Below are positions 4,541 to 8,875 of a stretch of DNA of 8,875 nucleotides, one piece after another. Each line of letters opens with the position of its first letter. Positions within the stretch are counted from its first letter, which is position 1. The translations under genes and the position numbers were made by a program. The notes under the pieces are model-generated. The model was not told the origin of the DNA. It searched no databases and worked only from the letters and a program-made list of their open reading frames with translations. This DNA is from SICB01 sp037132395 (GTDB lineage Bacteria; Patescibacteriota; Saccharimonadia; CAILAD01; BJGX01), in contig JBAXPC010000026.1 in the NCBI GenBank assembly GCA_037132395.1, positions 1 to 8,875 on the forward strand. The letters run 5' to 3'.

Positions 4541-4706
4541 CTTGGCTCCGGAGGCCGGGGCTGCTTGCGGCACGTTTCCTCGTTTTCTCGGATCCGCCAG
4601 TTGGCGGAAGCTCCTGCGAGAACTCGTTACGAACGAACCTACGGTTCGAACTTCAGTACACTGAAGACAAAGTAAAAAGCCGGACATAAATGCCCGACTC
4701 TTTACT
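4541..4706 (-). repeat. Hairpin-array element F behind tRNA-Asn, flanked by an 18-bp direct repeat
   Basis: The 18 bases cttggctccggaggccgg occur at 4541-4558 and again at 4705-4722, where they are the 3' end of the tRNA gene including CCA. The 146 bp between the copies hold, in plus order: GCTGC/GCGGC; a hairpin GATCCGCC-agtt-GGCGGAAG (4591-4610); CGAACC-TAC-GGTTCG (4634-4648); CTTCAG-TACA-CTGAAG (4651-4666); and a terminator (4672-4699). The order matches inserts D and E. The large ttcgactctgag hairpin is absent, leaving tggctccgg joined to aggccgg. The remaining 4460-4540 holds a small palindrome (agaacagttct) and nothing else I recognise. Confidence 0.8.
4672..4699 (-). terminator. Intrinsic terminator after tRNA-Asn
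   Basis: On the minus strand the arms AGTCGGGCAT and ATGTCCGGCT pair with two G-U/T-G positions and a very short loop, then a T-run follows. The plus-strand reading has A-C mismatches, so the hairpin is better suited to the tRNA direction. It begins eight bases past the CCA end. Confidence 0.75.
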
Positions 4707-4781
4707 TGGCTCCGGAGGCCGGACTCGAACCGGCAACAATCGCCTTAACAGGGCGGTGCTCTACCATTGAGCTACTCCGGA
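4707..4781 (-). tRNA. tRNA-Asn (anticodon GUU), CCA encoded
   Basis: The minus strand folds as a full cloverleaf. The acceptor stem TCCGGAG/CTCCGGA is perfect. The D arm is GCTC...GAGC, and the anticodon loop CTGTTAA carries GTT at 4749-4747. The variable loop has five bases, the T arm is GCCGG-TTCGAGT-CCGGC, and the gene ends with discriminator G and encoded CCA. The outermost anticodon-stem position is a C-A mismatch. Its 3' end faces the gene row on the left, as an integration target would, and the last 18 bases are copied at 4541-4558. The promoter is not clear; aatatt around 4832-4837 could be a -10 box for a transcript with a short leader. Confidence 0.95.
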
Positions 4782-4797
4782 TTACATTTTCGGGGCT

Positions 4798-4830
4798 CTC
4801 TACCATTGATCCGCCCGCTGGCGGAAGTCC
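4798..4830 (-). other. tRNA D-arm remnant joined to a repeat-type hairpin
   Basis: The 12 bases ctctaccattga at 4798-4809 repeat the D arm of the tRNA gene (4759-4770). They are followed at 4808-4827 by gatccgcc-cgct-ggcggaag, the same hairpin as in element F (4591-4610) with a different loop. No complete second tRNA can be folded here. It looks like a fragment of a duplicated tRNA gene fused to a hairpin module. Confidence 0.5.
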
Positions 4831-4856
4831 GGAATATTGTGCTATTACCAAAGGAT

Positions 4857-4898
4857 TATAATCTGTTGGGAGGCTTGAAGTCAAGCTGTAAATATGCT
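4857..4898 (+). promoter_or_regulatory. Candidate promoter region for the 367-aa unknown gene
   Basis: Two -10-like boxes lie on the plus strand: a consensus TATAAT at 4857-4862 and TATGCT at 4893-4898. Neither has a convincing -35 box. Between them, 4873-4886 is a perfect inverted repeat (gcttga-ag-tcaagc) that could bind a dimeric regulator. The 11 bases taaatatgcta around the second box recur at 4939-4949 across the start codon. Confidence 0.4.
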
Positions 4899-4928
4899 AA
4901 GCTACCGCCGTAAATGTACCTCGACAAC

Positions 4929-4934
4929 GAAAGG
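4929..4934 (+). promoter_or_regulatory. Ribosome binding site deciding the start at 4944
   Basis: GAAAGG lies nine bases before the ATG at 4944. The longer reading from ATG at 4914 has no Shine-Dalgarno sequence, so the inner start is preferred. Confidence 0.55.
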
Positions 4935-4943
4935 TCCTTAAAT

Positions 4944-6047
4944 ATGCTAGAGTTCGGATCTCCAGAAGTATATAAGCTTGGCGGCGCTAGCCGTATCTCT
5001 AAGGCTGGAAAGTACCGGGTAAAGAAAGTTCTTAACGACCCAACCAACAAACACTACCTTATTGTTGAAGCTTTTCACCCTAAGGATGTTGGTCGCGTGG
5101 GCGAATTCTTGGCTGTTGTACGGCCCGAAAACCCCAAGCAAACCTACTACCAAAGCTGGGATGTATTTTCGCTCGTCAGATCTGGCCAAGACAGTGCCAA
5201 TAGCATTGCAAGCTCTAGAAATGCAATCGAAAGTATTCGCCTAGGCAACAGTGTTGCCATAAAAAGCCTTACCAGCAGGTGGGCGTCTGTCGGCTCTAGC
5301 CCAATAGCAATTGAGTACTTTAGCCAGCTACTGAGCGGCTATAGCTCCAAGCTACTCGGGGCCAGAACCATCAACCGAATTCAGGCCGGCGAGATTTTAA
5401 GTGATGTTATTGACCTCAAAGACAGCAGGGGCAGATGCAATCCTGGTGCAAAAAGTGCCCAGCTAGTAAGCTCTGACCGCTTGCTAAGAGATCAGCTATC
5501 ATTCGATTCTCTGTCGCTTCACTCTGCTCGTAATCGAGCAGGGTTCGGTGGCCTGGTGCTAGATACATTTAAGCAGGAGCTCGTCTGGCTTGATAGGCTG
5601 TTGAGTTTTGGTCGCAGTTCGACCGTTGCTCAACAATTTGAGCGCAGCTCTGAGCTATACGCTTGCAACCCGTTTGGTTATGGCCTAAAAGTAATCAACC
5701 ATAACGGCTACTTAAATGCCTTGGGCAGCCTAGTTGCCCGTAATAAAATACGGCGCATTATGTTTTTAGAGGACTTGCTTGGAGAGTTTTCCAATACTCT
5801 CTCATTAGTCAAAAATGGTGAGCTAAGGGATTTACACCCCGAAATAATATCCGACCTAGAGTCTATGATACCCACTTCGGGACCAAGTCGTGTTTATACA
5901 AATCTACTCAGATTGCTACGAACAGACCTAGACGAGCTAGGTACTATCATCGCTAGCGATGACGGCCCAGCGCTGAGGCGTAAAATATCGCAGACAAAAA
6001 AGCACCTGCGCAGGCGCGAAGCTAACCCAATTGGTTGGCCGAGCTGA
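4944..6047 (+). CDS. Unrecognised protein, 367 aa, no known domain
   Basis: I do not recognise a family. The protein starts MLEFGSPEVYKLGGASRISK and has a beta-rich N-terminal part (about 20-72: KAGKYRVKKV, KHYLIVEAFH, GEFLAVVRPE), then a mainly helical body. It has no signal peptide and no membrane segment. Its only two cysteines lie in similar short contexts, RCNPGAK (Cys165) and ACNPFGYG (Cys241). A basic tail (RRKISQTKKHLRRREANP) could contact nucleic acid. The frame is open ten codons further upstream, but only the ATG at 4944 has a ribosome binding site. It is divergent from tRNA-Asn, monocistronic, and ends in TGA followed by a strong terminator. It may be a lineage-specific protein. 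Confidence 0.85.
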   Translation: MLEFGSPEVYKLGGASRISKAGKYRVKKVLNDPTNKHYLIVEAFHPKDVGRVGEFLAVVRPENPKQTYYQSWDVFSLVRSGQDSANSIASSRNAIESIRLGNSVAIKSLTSRWASVGSSPIAIEYFSQLLSGYSSKLLGARTINRIQAGEILSDVIDLKDSRGRCNPGAKSAQLVSSDRLLRDQLSFDSLSLHSARNRAGFGGLVLDTFKQELVWLDRLLSFGRSSTVAQQFERSSELYACNPFGYGLKVINHNGYLNALGSLVARNKIRRIMFLEDLLGEFSNTLSLVKNGELRDLHPEIISDLESMIPTSGPSRVYTNLLRLLRTDLDELGTIIASDDGPALRRKISQTKKHLRRREANPIGWPS

Positions 6048-6056
6048 TCTGCCTTT

Positions 6057-6089
6057 AGCCCCATCTTTTAGATGGGGCTTTTTTATTTT
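6057..6089 (+). terminator. Strong intrinsic terminator after the unknown gene
   Basis: The ten-base-pair perfect stem AGCCCCATCT/AGATGGGGCT with a TTT loop is followed by TTTTTATTTT. It starts nine bases past the TGA stop. Confidence 0.93.
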
Positions 6090-6171
6090 AAAATAAATAA
6101 ACTTCGGCATATGGGATGTGTTGCGCTGCAATGGTCTTCAGAGTAGACTTACCAATATAAATAAGTGAAAC

Positions 6172-6200
6172 TTGTCATCTCGTTAAAATTATTTAGTACC
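6172..6200 (+). promoter_or_regulatory. Weak candidate promoter for the whiB-like gene
   Basis: TTGTCA at 6172-6177 could be a -35 box, with TAGTAC at 6194-6199 as a poor -10 after 16 bases. Alternatively TAAAAT at 6184-6189 is a better -10 without a -35. Sequence alone does not decide between them. The rest of 6090-6228 shows no other feature. Confidence 0.3.
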
Positions 6201-6228
6201 CTACAGCACTCAAACCGAAAAGAGTCCA

Positions 6229-6489
6229 ATGAGAACAAACTCAAGAATCATAGATACATTTGCCGACTGGAAATCAAGAGGTGCCTGCAAAGATATGGAT
6301 TATAGACTGTTTTTTGCAGAAACCAAAGAGCTTATCAATATGGCCATCGAAGCCTGTAACTCGTGCCCCGTAAAAGCCCAGTGCCTAGAGTATGCCATGG
6401 TCAATAACGAACGTGGCATATGGGGTGCTACCACCGAAAGACAACGCGATGCGATGCTTAGAAATATCAAAGTTAACTTAAAAAAGTAG
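6229..6489 (+). CDS. WhiB-family iron-sulfur transcriptional regulator
   Basis: This 86-aa protein has the four cysteines of the WhiB family, Cys20, Cys43, Cys46 and Cys52 (C-x22-C-x2-C-x5-C). They would hold a [4Fe-4S] cluster. The turn GIWG (63-66) follows, then a short basic tail (RQRDAMLRNIKVNLKK). WhiB-like proteins bind redox-sensitive clusters and act on transcription, often through the principal sigma factor; they are best known in Actinobacteria and their phages. Length is normal. The ATG has only a weak purine-rich AGAG five bases before it. The gene stands alone, with its own terminator. Its presence in a modest-GC genome fits Saccharibacteria or transfer from an actinobacterial host or phage. 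Confidence 0.9.
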   Translation: MRTNSRIIDTFADWKSRGACKDMDYRLFFAETKELINMAIEACNSCPVKAQCLEYAMVNNERGIWGATTERQRDAMLRNIKVNLKK

Positions 6490-6492
6490 CTA

Positions 6493-6528
6493 CCGGCCTT
6501 ACATTTTTGTAGGGCTGGTTTTAATTTC
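6493..6528 (+). terminator. Intrinsic terminator after the whiB-like gene
   Basis: The arms CCGGCCTTACA (6493-6503) and TGTAGGGCTGG (6508-6518) pair over 11 positions with two G-T pairs and loop TTTT, then TTTTAATTT. The next -10 box starts only 14 bases past the stem. Confidence 0.88.
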
Positions 6529-6531
6529 AGG

Positions 6532-6537
6532 TATAAT
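6532..6537 (+). promoter_or_regulatory. Consensus -10 box (TATAAT) for the glycoside hydrolase-like gene
   Basis: TATAAT lies eight bases before the ATG at 6546, directly behind the whiB terminator, so the mRNA should be leaderless. The layout repeats the terminator-to-promoter junctions of the minus-strand genes. Confidence 0.6.
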
Positions 6538-6545
6538 TAAAACAC

Positions 6546-7583
6546 ATGAAAAAAATCCACAGCAGGTTGCAAAATAAAAAAGCCACAAAATTTGCATTTG
6601 TGGTATTTATTATTGTATTTATCTTAGCTTTTGAAAGCCTAATGGTGATACTACGATACAATCGCATCAACAGACTACAGCCCGAAGTAATTGGTGTTAG
6701 TTTTTCACAAATCCAAGCTGAGCGCTTTGGTAGCGACTGGCGCGCCAACTATATCGGTTTGCTAGAAGAGCTGAATTTTAAGAATATTCGTATACCGGCC
6801 TACTGGAATCGTATTGAGCCAGCCAAAGGTCAATACGATTTTACCGAGCTCGACTGGATGGTGTCTGAAGCTGGCAAGCGCGGGGCCAAGATTATCATGA
6901 TTGTCGGGCAAAAAAACATTCGCTACCCAGAGTGTTATTACCCAGGCTGGGTCGATACCAATAACACCACCGCTACTTCAGTCCAAGCAACCGATATGAT
7001 AAAGGTCGTGGTCGAACATTATAAAAACAGCCCGACCGTAGCGGAGTGGCAGCTCGAAAACGAGTTTTTATTAAAGAGCTTTGGTAATTGCCCTAGTGCT
7101 CTACTGACTAATGCTCAACTCCAAAAAGAGCTTGTGGCGCTAAAATCTGTCGATAGCACGAGGCCGGTAATACTTACCCAATCCGACCAGTTTGGCTTCC
7201 CTTTAATCGGGCCATTTGCCGAAAAATTTGGTTTTTCGATGTACCGCTGGAGCTGGAATAAAAATACCGGCTACTATCGGTACCCACAAAATGGTACCTA
7301 CTTTTGGTGGAAAGCCGGTATTATCAGTTTGCTATTTAATCAACAGATCAAAATCCACGAGCTACAGGCCGAAGCCTGGGGACCAAGGGGCAACGAGTAC
7401 TTGAGCTACGAGGACACCCTAAAATCGATGAACCCTCAACAATTTAGAGATAATATTAATTACGCCCGCGAAACTAAAATCAAAAATTTCGATTTGTGGG
7501 GCTCAGAGTGGTGGTGGCACTTAAAACAAACTGGGCACCCTCAAATGTGGGAAGAAGTTAGGGCCTTAAAAACTAGGCTTTAG
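6546..7583 (+). CDS. Membrane-anchored glycoside hydrolase-like protein (clan GH-A, TIM barrel)
   Basis: This 345-aa protein begins with a basic stretch and one hydrophobic segment (about 15-37), so the catalytic part should lie outside the membrane on an N-terminal anchor. The rest follows the clan GH-A barrel: NFKNIRIPAYWNRIEPAKGQYDFTELDWMV (78-106), the acid/base motif ENEF with Asn172-Glu173, and a probable nucleophile Glu276 in HELQAEAWGP. A Trp-rich DLWGSEWWW (316-324) closes the barrel. This resembles the GH5/GH39/GH42-type families, but I cannot assign one. Substrates would be beta-linked glycans, perhaps in a cell envelope. The ATG fits the leaderless spacing. There is no clear terminator after its TAG. 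With the next gene it forms a pair of surface proteins, though each has its own promoter. Confidence 0.8.
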   Translation: MKKIHSRLQNKKATKFAFVVFIIVFILAFESLMVILRYNRINRLQPEVIGVSFSQIQAERFGSDWRANYIGLLEELNFKNIRIPAYWNRIEPAKGQYDFTELDWMVSEAGKRGAKIIMIVGQKNIRYPECYYPGWVDTNNTTATSVQATDMIKVVVEHYKNSPTVAEWQLENEFLLKSFGNCPSALLTNAQLQKELVALKSVDSTRPVILTQSDQFGFPLIGPFAEKFGFSMYRWSWNKNTGYYRYPQNGTYFWWKAGIISLLFNQQIKIHELQAEAWGPRGNEYLSYEDTLKSMNPQQFRDNINYARETKIKNFDLWGSEWWWHLKQTGHPQMWEEVRALKTRL

Positions 7584-7599
7584 ATTCGGCGCATTTATA

Positions 7600-7622
7600 C
7601 AAAACTATACCAAATAGTTTTG
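7600..7622. repeat. Inverted repeat CAAAACTAT/ATAGTTTTG
   Basis: A perfect nine-base-pair, five-base-loop hairpin lies 16 bases past the glycoside hydrolase-like gene. It has no T-tract, so a standard terminator is unlikely. A second, exclusive pairing is possible: ACCAAA (7609-7614) with TTTGGT (7619-7624). Confidence 0.5.
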
Positions 7623-7646
7623 GTGCTATCTAACAATTAGGCAACT

Positions 7647-7689
7647 ATAGCAAGCTTGAGGTGGAATCATTACGCTCCATGCTTGCTAT
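7647..7689. repeat. Long inverted repeat ATAGCAAGC/GCTTGCTAT upstream of the LGFP gene
   Basis: Perfect nine-base arms at 7647-7655 and 7681-7689 surround an inner pair TGGA/TCCA (7662-7665, 7676-7679). The right arm covers the candidate -35 box of the LGFP gene (7683-7688), so it may be an operator rather than an RNA structure. Confidence 0.5.
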
Positions 7690-7712
7690 CGTGCCCCTTG
7701 GCTAGCTATATT
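7683..7712 (+). promoter_or_regulatory. Candidate promoter of the LGFP-repeat gene
   Basis: TTGCTA (7683-7688) and TATATT (7707-7712) are 18 bases apart. Start of transcription near 7719 would give a leader of about 35 bases containing the ribosome binding site. Confidence 0.5.
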
Positions 7713-7742
7713 GGCTACTAGTACCTTTCCAACCCAAAAGCC

Positions 7743-7748
7743 AGGAGG
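7743..7748 (+). promoter_or_regulatory. Canonical Shine-Dalgarno AGGAGG fixing a GTG start
   Basis: AGGAGG is five bases before GTG at 7754 and decides this non-ATG start. It is the only full-consensus ribosome binding site in the window and contrasts with the leaderless genes. Confidence 0.85.
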
Positions 7749-7753
7749 CAAAA

Positions 7754-8797
7754 GTGAAGTCAGCTAAACGTATAGCTGCAAGCTTGTTAGTGTCTGTAAT
7801 GTTTGCTATTCAAGGGGCTAGCATCGCCCAAGCCAGCGGTTACGGTGTTGGCTACGGGAGTTCTAACCCAGCTACATTTATCAATGCTTACAATCGCATC
7901 GGTGGATCGGGAGCAATTGGCTCGCCCACAAATGCAGTGCATGTCTGGGGTAGTGGCTGTATTCAAGATTTCACCGGAGGGTGGAGTGGCAAATCAGGCA
8001 TCATGCAGGCTGGTTGCACCGGCACAGCCTACTACGTTGTTTATAAACAATGGGCCTATATCGAAGCACGCTGGGGTGGCTCGGCTACGTCAGTTATTGG
8101 CTACCCTACTGGTGACGATTTTCGCTGGGGAGCCGGCTGGAGTCAGCATTTTGCAGGTGGTAGCCAAAATAACACCACCCTCGCTAGGGCCGACCAAACA
8201 GGTATTGTCCGCTCCGTAAGGGGCGATACCAGAAACTTCTGGGTCAACTCAAAAGGCGGGGCGGTCGGAAGTTTAGGCTACCCCATATCTGAGGAGTACC
8301 CCTGGAGTAGTATATACAGGCAAGACTTCCAGGGTGGGTCGATAATTTGGGACCCCATCAATAAGGCTCGCCTTTATTCCCCGCCTGCTGTCGTAGCATT
8401 ACGGGAACAAAATGCAGCCAACTGGGCGATTGCCGAGAAGAACTCACCTAACCCGAGCTGGAGCGATGAGTTTGCTCGACCATGGAGCGGCTACTGCGAA
8501 GGCTTCGTCGAAGTTGCCTTTGGTACCCGTGGACGCTTTACTAGTGCCGCTGCGCACTACCAATGGCAGTTAAGCAACGGCCGAATCCGCACAGACACCA
8601 ACCCGCCTGTTGGCGCTGTAGTGTTCTACGGTGGTGGTGGCGATGGTCATGTTGGCGTATCGATCGGCTCTGGGCAGGTAATCTCCACTCAAGGCTATAA
8701 TGGCCAGGTCTTGCCAGTTTGGCAACACGGAGTTACTGGGCTAACTGTCCCCTACCTTGGGTGGGCCTACGCATCGGCCGACTGGCTGGGGAGATAA
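7754..8797 (+). CDS. Secreted LGFP-repeat protein with C-terminal CHAP/NlpC-like Cys-His domain
   Basis: This 347-aa protein has a signal peptide: basic start MKSAKR, hydrophobic core 8-19, likely cleavage after AQA at residue 27. Three LGFP-type repeats follow, at about 53-90 (AIGSPTN), 113-150 (VIGYPTG) and 171-208 (SLGYPISEEY), each with the W..Q.F.GG pattern. LGFP repeats are linked to cell-wall association in Actinobacteria. The C-terminal 130 residues contain YCEGFVE (Cys248) and GDGHVGVSIG (His299) ahead of a GWAYASADW end, as in CHAP or NlpC/P60-type peptidoglycan hydrolases. The third catalytic residue is not certain. Cys69 and Cys88 could form a disulfide. A wall hydrolase acting on its own or a host's envelope is the best reading. 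It starts at GTG behind a strong Shine-Dalgarno site and ends before a terminator. Confidence 0.88.
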   Translation: MKSAKRIAASLLVSVMFAIQGASIAQASGYGVGYGSSNPATFINAYNRIGGSGAIGSPTNAVHVWGSGCIQDFTGGWSGKSGIMQAGCTGTAYYVVYKQWAYIEARWGGSATSVIGYPTGDDFRWGAGWSQHFAGGSQNNTTLARADQTGIVRSVRGDTRNFWVNSKGGAVGSLGYPISEEYPWSSIYRQDFQGGSIIWDPINKARLYSPPAVVALREQNAANWAIAEKNSPNPSWSDEFARPWSGYCEGFVEVAFGTRGRFTSAAAHYQWQLSNGRIRTDTNPPVGAVVFYGGGGDGHVGVSIGSGQVISTQGYNGQVLPVWQHGVTGLTVPYLGWAYASADWLGR

Positions 8798-8812
8798 TTA
8801 AAGTACTTTATA

Positions 8813-8845
8813 GGTCAGCTAATAAGCTGGCCTCTTTTATTTTTC
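8813..8845 (+). terminator. Intrinsic terminator after the LGFP-repeat gene
   Basis: Eight base pairs GGTCAGCT/AGCTGGCC (one T-G) with loop AATA are followed by TCTTTTATTTTT. Nothing recognisable remains in the final 30 bases. Confidence 0.88.
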
Positions 8846-8875
8846 TCACCGGCACACCAACATAGACGCCATTTT

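Noticed and set aside
409..4706. CRISPR array
   Set aside because: The repeats are long, unequal, far apart and separated by genes; there are no short regular repeat-spacer units and no cas genes.
4702..5050. Minus-strand open frames over and beside tRNA-Asn
   Set aside because: They overlap the tRNA gene or the start of the plus-strand gene and show no protein family features.
4944..6047. Reassigned UGA codon (as in some other candidate phyla)
   Set aside because: The 367-aa gene ends at TGA directly before a strong terminator and no gene needs TGA read-through, so the standard code fits.
7600..7748. Riboswitch before the LGFP gene, including a c-di-AMP (ydaO-type) riboswitch known from actinobacterial wall-hydrolase genes
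   Set aside because: The conserved ydaO sequence blocks are not present. Two TGGCT copies (7699-7703, 7712-7716) could pair with AGCCA next to the ribosome binding site, but the likely transcription start near 7719 would exclude both.

Overview
The window looks like a chromosomal segment of a low-to-moderate GC bacterium with small genes and the standard code (TAG, TAA and TGA all act as stops). A WhiB-type iron-sulfur protein and a secreted LGFP-repeat protein, both typical of Actinobacteria, sit in a background of modest GC with leaderless gene starts and a tRNA whose CCA is encoded. Together these point to Candidatus Saccharibacteria (TM7, Patescibacteria), whose members live on actinobacterial hosts. 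This assignment is inference from gene content, not a database result.

Left part (1-4706, minus strand): a row of six monocistronic genes. In transcription order they are a DHH/DHHA2 phosphoesterase, a 2H phosphoesterase, a GNAT acetyltransferase, an ABM-type small monooxygenase, an SDR dehydrogenase, and a Nudix-like protein that runs off the left edge. Each gene starts 6-7 nt after a -10 box, usually extended (TGnTATGAT), so the mRNAs should be leaderless. Each of the five complete genes ends at a stop embedded in, or touching, one end of an intergenic repeat. The repeat has imperfect inverted ends (TAGTTCTAACTTCC / GGACGTTCGAACTA), and in several gaps an intrinsic terminator abuts the next -10 box. 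The unit '-10 box, one gene, stop in repeat, terminator' therefore recurs like a gene cassette.

Three intergenic regions (2414-2692, 3254-3540, 4541-4706) carry an extra 160-200 bp of serial small hairpins in the same order. Their stems differ in sequence but remain paired. These inserts lie between copies of TGGCTCCGG, which is the complement of the encoded 3' end of the tRNA-Asn gene at 4707-4781. The gene row lies directly on the 3' side of that tRNA, the usual position of integrated islands. I read this as an integron-like or tRNA-targeted cassette array of unknown mechanism. No recombinase gene is visible in the window.

Right part (4944-8797, plus strand): ordinary chromosomal organisation with clear terminators. 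It holds an unrecognised 367-aa protein, a WhiB-like regulator, a membrane-anchored clan GH-A glycoside hydrolase-like protein, and a secreted protein with three LGFP repeats and a C-terminal CHAP/NlpC-like Cys-His domain. The last two are extracytoplasmic and could act on surface polymers of the cell or of an actinobacterial host.
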